64,000 bases of DNA. Source: Halorubrum vacuolatum (GTDB taxonomy: Archaea > Halobacteriota > Halobacteria > Halobacteriales > Haloferacaceae). Under the pieces are notes generated by a model that did no database searches, was not told where the DNA came from, and saw only the letters and a list, made by a program, of their open reading frames with translations. Made by a program: the position numbers and the translations under genes. The stretch lies in the NCBI RefSeq assembly GCF_900188065.1, contig NZ_FZNQ01000012.1:31920-95919 (forward strand), written 5' to 3'. This document shows, piece after piece, positions 17,635-26,413 of the stretch (its first letter is position 1; each line of letters starts with the position of its first letter).

Positions 17635-19137
17635 TCAGTCGTCCGCAGGAACCCCGCTGAACTCGGGGCGCTCGACGCGCCGGTCGGTCGTTTCGCCCTC
17701 GACGTCGAACGGATACTCGCCGGTGACACAGCCGAGACAGAGGTCCGCCCGGGACGCCTCCAAGGCGGCCGCGACGGCGTCGATCGAGAGGTACGCGAGC
17801 GAGTCGGCGGCGATCCGTTCGCGGATCTCTTCGACCGACCGGTCGGCGGCGATCAGCTCCTCGCGAGTCGCCATGTCGATGCCGAAATAACAGGGCGCGA
17901 CGATGGGCGGCGCGCCGATCCGCATGTGTACCGCCTCCGCGCCCGCTTCCCGGACGAGTTCGACGAGCTGCGTCGAGGTCGTCCCTCGAACGATGGAGTC
18001 GTCGATGATGGTGACGGTCTTCCCCTCGACCGTCGAGCGGATCGGGTTGAGCTTCAGCCGGACCGCGCGTTCGCGCTCGTCCTGTGTCGGCATGATGAAC
18101 GTCCGCCCGACGTAGCGGTTCTTCATCAACCCCTCCGCGAACTCGACGCCGCCGTCGTCCTCCGCTCGCGGGTCGCCGTCGGCGGTCGTCTCGTGTGCGG
18201 CGTCGACGTATCCCGAGGCGAACGCGCGACCCGAGTCGGGCACCGGCATGACCACGTCGCTCTCGACGCCGGACTCCTCCCACAGCTTTCGGCCGAGCTC
18301 GCGGCGCACCTCGTAGACGAGGCTGCCGTCGATGATCGAGTCCGGGCGGGCGAAGTAGACGTGTTCGAAAAAGCAGTGGGCCGTCGAACCCGCATCCACG
18401 AGCTGATAGGTATCATAGCCCGCCCCGTCGGGCTCCAAGACGACCAACTCGCCCGGTTTCACGTCCCGGATCAGCTCGCCATCGAGGGTGTCGATGGCCG
18501 CCGACTCGCTCGCGAGGACGTAGCCGTCCTCCAGCTTTCCGAGACAGAGCGGCCGGTTTCCGAGCGGGTCGCGGACGCCGAGGACGGTGTCGTCGTGGGT
18601 GATCGTGAGCGAATAGGAGCCGTGGATCCGGCCCATCGTGTGTTTCACGGCGCGGACGAGATCCTCCTCTAATAGGTTGCGTGCGAGGTCGTGGGCGATC
18701 ACCTCCGTGTCGCCGTCGGAGGTGAACGCGTGACCCGCGCTCTCCAGTTCGGCACGGACCTCGTCGGCGTTGACGAGGTTCCCGTTATGCGAGAGGCCGA
18801 GCGAGCCGGATTTAAACGAGACGGAGAAGGGTTGTGCACAGCTCTTATCGAGGCTGCCGGCGGTCGGATACCTGACGTGGCCGATCCCGGTACTGCCCGC
18901 GAGCGACTCCAGGGCGCGTTCGTCGAAGGCGTCACCAACCAGCCCGCGCTCGACGTGGCTGTGCTGTTGAAAGCCGTCGTGTGTGACGATCCCCGCCGAC
19001 TCCTGGCCACGATGCTGGAGCGCATACAGCGCATAATAAAGCGGTCGGACCGCCGCCCGGTCCGTTAACGAGACGCCGACGATGCCGCACTTCTCCCGCG
19101 GCTCGTCGCCATCGATGTGATCCCCACCGGGTTCCAT
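17635..19137 (-). CDS. purF: Amidophosphoribosyltransferase
   Basis: This enzyme makes phosphoribosylamine from PRPP and glutamine, the first step of purine synthesis. The 500-residue protein has a 16-residue leader before the catalytic cysteine (C17 in EKCGIVGV), so a propeptide must be removed to free Cys as residue 1, as in the Bacillus-type enzyme. The glutaminase half shows LQHRGQESAGIV and THNG-like LSHNGNL; the phosphoribosyltransferase half shows VMPVPDSGR and the PRPP loop IDDSIVRGTT. A TATA-like box lies about 28 bases upstream of ATG 19137. Confidence 0.95.
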   Translation of the reverse strand: MEPGGDHIDGDEPREKCGIVGVSLTDRAAVRPLYYALYALQHRGQESAGIVTHDGFQQHSHVERGLVGDAFDERALESLAGSTGIGHVRYPTAGSLDKSCAQPFSVSFKSGSLGLSHNGNLVNADEVRAELESAGHAFTSDGDTEVIAHDLARNLLEEDLVRAVKHTMGRIHGSYSLTITHDDTVLGVRDPLGNRPLCLGKLEDGYVLASESAAIDTLDGELIRDVKPGELVVLEPDGAGYDTYQLVDAGSTAHCFFEHVYFARPDSIIDGSLVYEVRRELGRKLWEESGVESDVVMPVPDSGRAFASGYVDAAHETTADGDPRAEDDGGVEFAEGLMKNRYVGRTFIMPTQDERERAVRLKLNPIRSTVEGKTVTIIDDSIVRGTTSTQLVELVREAGAEAVHMRIGAPPIVAPCYFGIDMATREELIAADRSVEEIRERIAADSLAYLSIDAVAAALEASRADLCLGCVTGEYPFDVEGETTDRRVERPEFSGVPADD

Positions 19138-19159
19138 GTCTGCTCGTGTGCGGGGATCG

Positions 19160-19170
19160 AATAAAAACCC
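19160..19170 (-). promoter_or_regulatory. TATA-like box for purF
   Basis: A minus-strand GGTTTTTAT run is centred about 28 bases upstream of the purF ATG, consistent with a leaderless transcript. Confidence 0.5.
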
Positions 19171-19247
19171 TCGTGTCCGTGGCGTGTCGATCGGTTTTTA
19201 CCCGCCGATCGATCCATATGTGTGTATTCCTCTCGGGTGGTCACGGC

Positions 19248-19625
19248 TCATCCGGTCAGCTCGTCGAGGGCCTCGAAGTAGTCCTCCCGCGGGATCTGGT
19301 ACGGTTCCCGATAGTCGACGTCGCCGTCGGCAAACCGGTCGGCGAGGTCGACGGCGGCCTCTGCGGCGACCTCCCGGTCGTCGTACGTTTCGGCGACCGC
19401 CTCGATCTCGGGTTCCAAAAAGCAGACGACGTGCCACTCGTCGGTCGCGTACTGGCCCGCGCCGGGACGTCGTCTGCGCGAGCCGTTCGTCAGGTAGATC
19501 GTCGGGAGACACTCGGCGGGGAAGCCGTCCTCGTTGAACACGTCCGGCCGAAAGACCAGGATCGCCCGTCCGCCGGGCTCCTGGTTCCACACCTGCCACC
19601 CGTCGGGAAGCGCCTCGAAGCTCAT
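19248..19625 (-). CDS. Conserved haloarchaeal protein (DUF5820-like)
   Basis: A 125-residue soluble protein with no catalytic motif that I recognise. The sequence MSFEALPDGWQVWNQEPGGRAILVFRPDVFN, followed by CLPTIYLTNG and WHVVCFLEPE, matches from memory a haloarchaeal family listed as DUF5820. The C-terminus (YREPYQIPREDYFEALDELTG) is well conserved in that family. It stands alone between purF and the alcohol dehydrogenase, all on the minus strand. Function unknown. Confidence 0.7.
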   Translation of the reverse strand: MSFEALPDGWQVWNQEPGGRAILVFRPDVFNEDGFPAECLPTIYLTNGSRRRRPGAGQYATDEWHVVCFLEPEIEAVAETYDDREVAAEAAVDLADRFADGDVDYREPYQIPREDYFEALDELTG

Positions 19626-19717
19626 ACCTCCGTTCGGTTCTCGAGCGATGAAAGGGTCGCGCTCCGCGGGCGGGGGGACGGCCCTTCCCCCGACCGGATC
19701 GGTCCGTGCGGGTTCGG

Positions 19718-20785
19718 TCAGCCGCTGAACTCGTTACAGACGGGGATCCCCATCGTGTCGAAGTCCGTCATCGCCGCTAACCGGTCCGGCACCTGATGGA
19801 TGTCGATCGTCTCCGAGACGAGCGCGGTCGGGTCGAGTTTTCCGGTTCGGATCATATCGAGCATCTCGGGATATCGGGACGGCTGCAGCCCCAGCGAGCC
19901 GATGAACTCGATCTCCTTCGCGACGAACTCGTCGGTCGGCAGCGGGATCATGCCCTCCTCGGCGGCGGTTGTCAAGCCGATCTGGACGTGGCGGCCGCCC
20001 TTACCGAGCGATCGAACCGCGTTCTGACAGGTCGCGGTGATCCCGAGCGCGTCGACGGAGACCGCCGCGCCGCCGTCGGTCATGTCCCGGACCTCCTTCG
20101 CCGGGTCGTCCACATCGCGTGCGTTGACGGTGTCGACCGCGCCGAGTTCCTCGGCCTTTTCGAGTTTTTCGTCCATCAGATCGACGCCGATGACGTTCGC
20201 GCCGAGCGCGTTTGCGATGTGCACCGCAGCGAGCCCGATCCCGCCCAGCCCGTGCACGACGACGTCCTCGCCGTTGCCGACGTCGCCCTGATGGGCCATC
20301 GCGTGATAGGAGGTCATAAAGCGGCAGCCGATTCCCGCGGCGGTATCCGATTCGATCTCGTCGGGGAGCGGAACCGCGTTGACGTCGGCGGCCGGGATGT
20401 GTACCTCCTCGGCGAACGCGCCCGGTGCCTCGTTCATAAAGCCGAGGCCGATGTGGTTCTCACAGATGTTCTCACGCCCGTTTCGACAGAGCGAGCACTC
20501 CCCGCAGGCGAAGTTGAACGGGATCGCCACCGTGTCGCCTTCCTGCACGCTTGTCACGTTCTCGCCGACCTCGACGATGGTCCCCGTCGGTTCGTGACCC
20601 AGTACGTGTGGCGGGTCGGGCCGGTAGTTGAACCAGTCCCACTCGCCCTGCCAGCAGTGCCAGTCGCTGCGACAGACACCACAGCCGTCGACGCGGGCGA
20701 CGGCTCCATCCGGCTCGGGTTCCGGACGTTCGACCTCCTGTACCTCCAACGGCTCCTTGAACTCCTCGAGTACGACGGCTTGCAT
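19718..20785 (-). CDS. Zinc-dependent alcohol dehydrogenase (MDR family)
   Basis: A 355-residue medium-chain dehydrogenase. The catalytic zinc site is seen in GVCRSDWH and GHEPTG; the structural zinc site has four cysteines in CGECSLCRNGRENIC. The cofactor-binding loop GLGGIGLAAVHIA and the following VIGVD (Asp at the end of beta-2) favour NAD over NADP. I start at ATG 20785 (MQAVVLEEF); the 19 upstream codons lie in the AT-rich promoter. It is divergent from the Cry-DASH photolyase. The substrate is unknown; the fold is certain. Confidence 0.9.
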   Translation of the reverse strand: MQAVVLEEFKEPLEVQEVERPEPEPDGAVARVDGCGVCRSDWHCWQGEWDWFNYRPDPPHVLGHEPTGTIVEVGENVTSVQEGDTVAIPFNFACGECSLCRNGRENICENHIGLGFMNEAPGAFAEEVHIPAADVNAVPLPDEIESDTAAGIGCRFMTSYHAMAHQGDVGNGEDVVVHGLGGIGLAAVHIANALGANVIGVDLMDEKLEKAEELGAVDTVNARDVDDPAKEVRDMTDGGAAVSVDALGITATCQNAVRSLGKGGRHVQIGLTTAAEEGMIPLPTDEFVAKEIEFIGSLGLQPSRYPEMLDMIRTGKLDPTALVSETIDIHQVPDRLAAMTDFDTMGIPVCNEFSG

Positions 20786-20931
20786 GGCCGGACGCCGTTT
20801 CACGCGGCATCTATGTAATGATTGTATATTATTATCGTTCATATTAAAATTGAAATGTCAACTTTTTATTATTCCCACGTAGGTGGCCGCCTCTCCGGGT
20901 CGTTTTCACCCCTCCAGCCCGTACCGGAGTC
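20786..20931. promoter_or_regulatory. AT-rich divergent promoter region
   Basis: This 146-base spacer separates the divergent alcohol dehydrogenase and Cry-DASH genes. Its centre (about 20811-20878) is far more AT-rich than the surroundings, with TATATTATTAT and CTTTTTATTATT runs that can act as TATA/BRE elements on either strand. No operator repeat is obvious. Confidence 0.5.
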
Positions 20932-22521
20932 ATGCAGAACGATCGCCCCTCTGCCAACGGGAAAAAAGACCACGAACCGCGTTCCGACGGCGAAACGCCT
21001 GACCGACAGTCGATCGCGATCCACTGGTTCAGGCGGGATCTGCGGCTTCACGACAACCCGTCGCTCGTCGCGGCCGCGGCGGCCGACCGACTGATCCCAA
21101 TCTACGTCTTCGACCCGGACGACTACGGACCGAGCGAATACGGCGGTCGACGGTCATTTAGATACGACAAGACCGGGTTTCACCGCACTCGCTTCCGGAC
21201 GGAGGCGGTCGCGGACCTTCGCGCGTCCCTCCGGGCGCTCGGCTCGGAACTGTACGTCCGCGTCGGCGACCCGGCGGAGGTGATCCCCTCGTTCGCGGAG
21301 CGGACCGGAGCGGAGGTCGTCCACGCGGGGTCGTGGAACGTCCCTGAGGAGCGGACGACGGAAGCCCGTGTCCGCGGGGCGCTCGCCGACCGCGACGAGC
21401 CGACACCCCTCAAAACCGATCCCGGACACACGCTCTATCATCCGGCCGACCTCCCGGACGGCCCGGCGGGGGTCGAGGATACGTACACGCCGTTCCGCAA
21501 GTCCGTCGAGAACGCGGCCGATGTCGAGGTTCGAGCGCCGCTCGGCGTGCCGTCGCTTCCGCCGGTTCCGTCACCGTTAGGTGACGACGAGGACCCGCTT
21601 GCGCCCGGACGGATCCCCGAGCCAGCGGACCTCCTCGATGGGGGATCCGCCGGCGACGAAACCGGCGAGGGCGACGGTACGGGCGACGGGGACGTTGATC
21701 GTCGCCCCGACGACGCCCTCCAGTATCGTGGGGGCGAAGCGGCGGGGATCGCCCGCCTCCGGGAATACCTCTGGGAGGGTGACCATCTCCGACAATATAA
21801 AAAGACCCGCAACGGCCTCGTCGGGCGGAACTACGCCTCGAAGCTCTCCCCGTGGCTCAACGAGGGCTGTCTCTCGCCGCGGGCCGTCCACGACGAGGTC
21901 CGAACGTACGAGGCCGTCCGCGTCGAAAACGACTCCACCTACTGGCTCATCTTCGAGCTGATCTGGCGGGACTTCTTCGCCTTCCAGGTCGCCAAACACG
22001 GCGATCGCTACTTTTCACGGGAGGGGATCCGCGAGCGCGACGACATCGAATGGGCGACGGGCGAGGAGGAGGAGCGACGCCTCCGGCGCTGGCGTCAGGG
22101 ACGCACGGGTGTCCCGTTCGTCGATGCCGGGATCCGCGAGCTACGTGCCACGGGCTATCTCTCGAACCGCGCCCGTCAGAACGTCGCCTCCTTCCTCGCG
22201 AACGACTGTCGGGTGGACTGGCGGAAGGGGGCCGCCTTCTTCGAGACCCACCTCGTCGATTACGACCCCTGTTCGAACTACGGCAACTGGGCGTACATCG
22301 CCGGCGTCGGCAACGACTCACGCGATCGTGCGTTCGACGTCGTCTGGCAGGCCAACCGCTACGACGAGGACGGCGAGTACGTTCGACGGTGGGTTCCCGA
22401 GGTCGCCGATCTGCCGACGGCGTACGTCCACGAGCCGTGGACGATGGATCCGGGGACACAGGGACACCACGGGGTGCATCTCGGCGAAGATTATCCCTGG
22501 CCGGTCTTGGAGATGAAGTAG
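20932..22521 (+). CDS. DASH-family cryptochrome / photolyase
   Basis: A 529-residue FAD flavoprotein of the photolyase superfamily. The N-terminal antenna domain starts at WFRRDLRLHDNPSLV. The stretch FDPDDYGPSEYGGRRSF...KTGFHRTRF is the DASH signature. The FAD domain has KLSPWLNEGCLSPR, then NDCRVDWRKGAAFFETHLVDYDPCSNYGNWAYIAGVGND, also DASH-like (GVGND in place of the WQW tryptophan region of class I enzymes). DASH proteins repair cyclobutane dimers mainly in single-stranded DNA or act as blue-light sensors. A charged segment (about residues 235-260, rich in D/G/E) is an acidic insertion. A class I enzyme is encoded at 26414. Confidence 0.9.
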   Translation: MQNDRPSANGKKDHEPRSDGETPDRQSIAIHWFRRDLRLHDNPSLVAAAAADRLIPIYVFDPDDYGPSEYGGRRSFRYDKTGFHRTRFRTEAVADLRASLRALGSELYVRVGDPAEVIPSFAERTGAEVVHAGSWNVPEERTTEARVRGALADRDEPTPLKTDPGHTLYHPADLPDGPAGVEDTYTPFRKSVENAADVEVRAPLGVPSLPPVPSPLGDDEDPLAPGRIPEPADLLDGGSAGDETGEGDGTGDGDVDRRPDDALQYRGGEAAGIARLREYLWEGDHLRQYKKTRNGLVGRNYASKLSPWLNEGCLSPRAVHDEVRTYEAVRVENDSTYWLIFELIWRDFFAFQVAKHGDRYFSREGIRERDDIEWATGEEEERRLRRWRQGRTGVPFVDAGIRELRATGYLSNRARQNVASFLANDCRVDWRKGAAFFETHLVDYDPCSNYGNWAYIAGVGNDSRDRAFDVVWQANRYDEDGEYVRRWVPEVADLPTAYVHEPWTMDPGTQGHHGVHLGEDYPWPVLEMK

Positions 22522-22542
22522 TCGGGAGTCACTAGCGAGCCC

Positions 22543-22962
22543 TTAGCGGCCCCGCCGATCGAGCAGTGCCGCGCCAACCAGCCCGAGGCTGATAAGGAGG
22601 AACGCCACCAGCGTGAGCCGTGGGATGGTGAACACCCCGAAGCCCCGCCAGAGGATCGTCGTACAGCCGCCGTCGAGCGTACAGGTCGCATCCGGCGACA
22701 GCTGGAGATAGCTGTGATAGGCGGCGACGGCGGCGCCCAAAAGCGACAGCGGCAGGCCGGTTCGCCAGACGGCCGTTCGCCCCTCAAGGGTTGCGACGCC
22801 CACGACGATCACGAGCGGGTACATCAAGATCCGCTGGACCCAACAGAGGTCACACGGAACCAATCCCATGGCCTCACTGAAATAGAGGCTGCCGACGGTG
22901 GCGACCGCGGCGACGAGCGTGACCGCTCCGAGAAGCAGTCGAACCGGCTCACCCCGTTCCAT
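22543..22962 (-). CDS. DsbB-family disulfide bond formation protein
   Basis: A 139-residue, four-helix membrane protein that reoxidises a periplasmic-type thiol oxidase using quinone. The first redox pair is PCDLCW after helix 1, with the following Arg (QRILMYP) that contacts quinone. The second pair is the C-terminal CTLDGGC loop. I start at ATG 22962; upstream codons run into the tRNA-Glu gene. It lies 67 bases downstream of tRNA-Glu on the same strand, the tRNA being transcribed toward it. Confidence 0.85.
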   Translation of the reverse strand: MERGEPVRLLLGAVTLVAAVATVGSLYFSEAMGLVPCDLCWVQRILMYPLVIVVGVATLEGRTAVWRTGLPLSLLGAAVAAYHSYLQLSPDATCTLDGGCTTILWRGFGVFTIPRLTLVAFLLISLGLVGAALLDRRGR

Positions 22963-23029
22963 GGGGACAGTGGAGGGGCGATAATCAAAAGCGAATCGCC
23001 GTCGCTCCCGTGTGCCGATCACTGAAAAG

Positions 23030-23135
23030 TGCTCGGTCAGGGATTTGAACCCTGGTCGTCGGCTGTCTTCCGGACCGGCCCGAGGCCGCGTCCGCCGAAA
23101 GGCCAACATGATTGGCCGGACTACACCAACCGAGC
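23030..23135 (-). tRNA. tRNA-Glu (anticodon TTC) with 31-nt intron
   Basis: The 5' acceptor strand GCTCGGT pairs perfectly with ACCGAGC; the D-arm, the T-arm (CAGGG TTCAAAT CCCTG) and discriminator A are normal. The mature anticodon arm is TTGGC-CTTTCGA-GCCGA with anticodon TTC. Exon 1 is 40 nt (23096-23135) and exon 2 is 35 nt (23030-23064), separated by an intron at 23065-23095 after position 37. The mature length is 75 nt. No CCA is encoded. Confidence 0.93.
23065..23095 (-). other. tRNA intron with bulge-helix-bulge splice motif
   Basis: On the minus strand the precursor folds as: outer helix TTGGC/GCCGA (anticodon stem), central 4-bp helix CTTT/GAAG, 5' bulge CGG, 3' bulge ACA, then an intron hairpin starting CGGAC/GTCCG and continuing CGGCC/GGCCG around a TCG loop. 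Cutting after the second base of each three-base bulge removes exactly 31 nt and leaves G37 joined to A38. This is a textbook archaeal splicing-endonuclease substrate at the canonical 37/38 site. Confidence 0.93.
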
Positions 23136-23348
23136 GCATCCGACCGTTGCGCGGCATCCGATTTAACTCTTCTCAACTCCCGTCGCCGTGATATGGATTG
23201 TCTCGGTCGCCGAGGCGCTCGCGTCGGCCGGTCATCCCCGCAATCCTCGACGGCTCATCCCCGCAACCGCCGACAGTTCGTGCTCGTGACCACCGACAGT
23301 CCGTGCACACGGCCACCCGGGTTTGCGAGGGAATCGGGAGCGACGCCC

Positions 23349-23357
23349 TTTATAATC
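23349..23357 (+). promoter_or_regulatory. TATA box for the rhodanese gene
   Basis: TTTATAATC lies about 28 bases before the ATG at 23380, predicting a leaderless transcript. Confidence 0.6.
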
Positions 23358-23379
23358 TCGATGGCCTCGGTTAGAATCG

Positions 23380-23709
23380 ATGGTCGAGGAGCTTACCCCC
23401 GAAGAGGTCCACGAGCGCGTCGAGGAGGGAACGATCCGCGTCGTCGACACCCGCCCCGAATCGCAGTTCAACCGGGGCCACATTCCGGGCGCGATCAACC
23501 TCCCCCTCGGGGAGTTACCACGTCGCGTCGACGAGATTGAGTGGGACGAAACCGACATCGTCTGTGCCTGTCCCATCGGCCAGTCGTCGATCCAAGCCGC
23601 CAAACTCATCGACAGCTACGAGGGCGTCGACGACGACGTCACCGTCGCGAGCATGGCGGGTGGCTATCGCGAGTGGGCGTTCGAGCTCGAACCCGACGAC
23701 GCGAAGTGA
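23380..23709 (+). CDS. Rhodanese-like sulfurtransferase domain protein
   Basis: A 109-residue single rhodanese domain that may carry persulfide sulfur. It has the family opening (VVDTRPESQFNRGHIPGAINLP, with CH2A-like RGHIPGA) and the active-site loop with a cysteine in CACPIGQSS, and ends with MAGGYREW. Which cysteine of CAC is catalytic cannot be told, but the second one precedes PIGQSS as in typical active loops. It is preceded by a TATA box and stands alone upstream of the rhomboid gene. Confidence 0.85.
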   Translation: MVEELTPEEVHERVEEGTIRVVDTRPESQFNRGHIPGAINLPLGELPRRVDEIEWDETDIVCACPIGQSSIQAAKLIDSYEGVDDDVTVASMAGGYREWAFELEPDDAK

Positions 23710-23788
23710 TCAAACCCGAGAGCGGACTCGAGGGCGACCGAGGACGTATCACGCTCCGGTCCCGATAGGATAATAGTCAGATCACCGC

Positions 23789-25882
23789 ATGATTCCGATA
23801 ACAACGACTCGGGTCGCACTCGGCGTGTCACTGTGTTTCCTCGCCGCCTTCGCGTGGCACGTCCTCGACCGCGACGCGTGGCGGGAGCGCCTGACCGACC
23901 GATTCGTTCTCGGCGTTCCGTGGGGAACGCTCGTCACCGTCGCGGTCGTCGTCGGCTTCTATCTGTTCGCACAGAGCGGCTTTCAGTACCCGGACGCTCC
24001 GGTTATCTACGCGTTCATCTCGTGGTCGTATCTCTATCCCACGGGGATCCTCACCGCCGGCATCGCCCACGGGGGTGCCGATCACATCGTCTCGAACATG
24101 ACCGGCACGCTCGTGTTGGCACCCATCGCGGAGTACGTTTGGGGCCACTATCGGGGCGGCTCACGGAAGCGCGCCGCCGACTCGCAGGCGGATAACGGCC
24201 TCCTCGGCCGGCCCTGGCTGCGCGCGGTCGTCGTCTTCCCGGCGGCCCTGTTCGCGGTCGCTTTCCTCACCGCGGCGTTCTCGCTCGGTCCGGGTCTCGG
24301 GTTCTCCGGCGCGCTCTACGGCATCGTCGGCTTCGCGGTCGTCGCCAGACCGCTCGCGACCGTCGTCGGCGTCGTGGCGACCTCCGCGGTCGGGACGATC
24401 TTCACCGCGTTCACCTCCCCGCTCGTTCGAGAGACGCTCTCCGTCGGGCCGCCCGCGCCACCGAGTTGGGCGGGGGTCGGCTTTCAGGCGCACCTGCTCG
24501 GGTTTCTCATCGGAGCGCTGCTCGCCATCGCCCTGCTCTCCGCCCGGGGGACGCGGCCACGGATGGATCGCGTCCTCGGCGGCACCCTCGTCGTCGGCGT
24601 CGTCCAGTCCGTCTGGCTGCTGACGGGCGGCGGGGCGGACGAGTTCGTCCTCTATCGGGGCGTGGGGATGACGTTCCTGTTCGGGCTGACCGTTCTCATC
24701 GCGCTCGCGGCCGCCGGAAGCGCCCGGCCCCTGATAGTGCGGGTGCCGCTTCTCGAACCGTCGGTTTCGGGAGCCGGATCCACTTCCTCGGAGCCATCGA
24801 AGGCGGATGACACCGGGGCGTTCGAATGGGTCACCCAGGACAGTACCGAGGGTGACACCCCAGCCGATGGCTCGAAGTCAACGGAACGGCATCCATCCGA
24901 TACCGCACACGGGAAGCCCCGAAAGCCCCGCGTGCGCCGTGGGATCGCGGCCGCCTGGGTCGTCCTGGTCGTCCTCGCGAGCGCCCTCGTCGCTGCCGCA
25001 TCGATCGCCCTCGACGAGCCGGCCGCGATCAGCCTCCTGAGCGCGGCGATCCTCGCGACCCTGCTCTCTTTGCCTGCGATCCCCGCGATACTCCCGCGAC
25101 GGCTTCATTCCGGGCCACTCACCCGTCGCGGCGGGGCCGTCCTCGTCATCGTGGGTCTCACCCTGTTGGCCTCGTTACCGATGGTCGTCTTCGGGCTGCT
25201 GGTCGTCGACGACCCGTCTATCGAGGGCTCGGAGGCGATCGAGATCGGTGACTATTCGGTCGCGTACGTCGACGACGAGCCCGCGCCGCAGTCGGGCGCC
25301 ATCGACCTCGGTGAGGGATTCACCGGCGGGACGACGGACGGGGTCATCGTCACGAGCGATGAGCGTGAGATGTGGACGGTCGACGAACGGCCGGCCGTGC
25401 TCGCACACGAGGGCGAAACGACCGTCGTCGTCGGCGGGATCGGCTGGCGTGAGGAGGTGGCCGTCGACCGGGTCGCCTGGGATGTCGTCGGCAACGAGAC
25501 CGCCTACGCGGTCGATCTCGAACACGACGAGGAGGAGATCCGTTCGTACGTCGGTGACGTCATCGACAGCGACTCGCGCGTCGACGGCCACGCGCTCGCC
25601 GTTGCCCCGACGGATGATGGATTCGAAGTGCGTGCGACGCCGACCGAGGGAGCGACCGACGGTGACGCGACGGGCGACGAAGGCGTGGGTGATGCGGCTG
25701 AAGACCCGCTCACCGCGACGGTCCCGGAGCCGGGTGAGGAGGAATCGCTCGGCGATCTACGGATCCGAACGGTCCCAGTCGATGGCGACGGGGGAAGCGA
25801 TCTCGAGGACGAGGACGTCGATGCGCGGCTCGTCGTCGAGGGCTCGGGGAGTACCGTCGTGCTCGCGGAGCGGCGGGCATAA
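23789..25882 (+). CDS. Rhomboid-family intramembrane serine protease with large C-terminal domain
   Basis: A 697-residue polytopic membrane protein. The N-terminal half has six or more helices with the rhomboid features: the conserved loop HGGADHIVSNMTG (histidine/asparagine cluster before helix 2) and the catalytic serine in GFSGALYG. A later histidine in FQAHLLGFLIGALLA fits the catalytic partner. Two more helix clusters (about residues 390-480) precede a soluble, acidic domain of about 220 residues rich in D/E/T that should lie outside the cell. This is much longer than minimal rhomboids (about 200-280 residues). The role of the C-terminal domain is unknown. Confidence 0.85.
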   Translation: MIPITTTRVALGVSLCFLAAFAWHVLDRDAWRERLTDRFVLGVPWGTLVTVAVVVGFYLFAQSGFQYPDAPVIYAFISWSYLYPTGILTAGIAHGGADHIVSNMTGTLVLAPIAEYVWGHYRGGSRKRAADSQADNGLLGRPWLRAVVVFPAALFAVAFLTAAFSLGPGLGFSGALYGIVGFAVVARPLATVVGVVATSAVGTIFTAFTSPLVRETLSVGPPAPPSWAGVGFQAHLLGFLIGALLAIALLSARGTRPRMDRVLGGTLVVGVVQSVWLLTGGGADEFVLYRGVGMTFLFGLTVLIALAAAGSARPLIVRVPLLEPSVSGAGSTSSEPSKADDTGAFEWVTQDSTEGDTPADGSKSTERHPSDTAHGKPRKPRVRRGIAAAWVVLVVLASALVAAASIALDEPAAISLLSAAILATLLSLPAIPAILPRRLHSGPLTRRGGAVLVIVGLTLLASLPMVVFGLLVVDDPSIEGSEAIEIGDYSVAYVDDEPAPQSGAIDLGEGFTGGTTDGVIVTSDEREMWTVDERPAVLAHEGETTVVVGGIGWREEVAVDRVAWDVVGNETAYAVDLEHDEEEIRSYVGDVIDSDSRVDGHALAVAPTDDGFEVRATPTEGATDGDATGDEGVGDAAEDPLTATVPEPGEEESLGDLRIRTVPVDGDGGSDLEDEDVDARLVVEGSGSTVVLAERRA

Positions 25883-25960
25883 GTCCTCCACGTAGCCCGG
25901 AAGCGACGTCGCTCCCACCGCTCGTTTATTCTTAAGAGGGAGCGGCGAGGAGGGATCCGT

Positions 25961-26359
25961 ATGACCCGATTCGACGCCACAACCGAGACGGAGCGGCTGA
26001 AGCTCTTCGCGGACGCCGTGACGGCCCATCGCAAGCGGTCGAGCGAGGTGATGACCGTCGACGTCGACCCCGAAAGCGACGTCACCGACGGCGGTGAGGT
26101 GCCGCCATGGATCCAGCTCGCGGGGACGGAGGTCGTGATGGACTGCACGGACGCGGAGCTCGACCGGTTAAAATCGCTCGTGGACGAGTTCCCGGAGTTC
26201 CGGATCGCCGAACTCGAAAGCCCGGAGGACGCGGAGGGGACGAACGCGGTGATCACGGCCCGATCGGACGCCAATCGGGTCTCGGGATTCATCGAGCGCG
26301 CGTTCCGTGAGGTGTATGCACTCGAGGATGACTATCGGGTCTGGGCGACGACCGTTTAA
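25961..26359 (+). CDS. Conserved hypothetical haloarchaeal protein
   Basis: A 132-residue acidic soluble protein with no membrane segment and no cysteine motif; one Cys lies in MDCTDAELDRL. The pattern of alternating helices and strands suggests a compact alpha/beta fold. I do not recognise the family. A T/A-rich stretch (TTTATTCTTAAGAG, 25925-25938) about 30 bases upstream is a likely TATA box. It is followed 54 bases later by the class I photolyase gene on the same strand, so they could be co-transcribed. Confidence 0.65.
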   Translation: MTRFDATTETERLKLFADAVTAHRKRSSEVMTVDVDPESDVTDGGEVPPWIQLAGTEVVMDCTDAELDRLKSLVDEFPEFRIAELESPEDAEGTNAVITARSDANRVSGFIERAFREVYALEDDYRVWATTV

Positions 26360-26413
26360 GCCGGATCGCGAACACGTCGGTGGATTCAGGACCCTGACGC
26401 GCGTACCCGTTTT

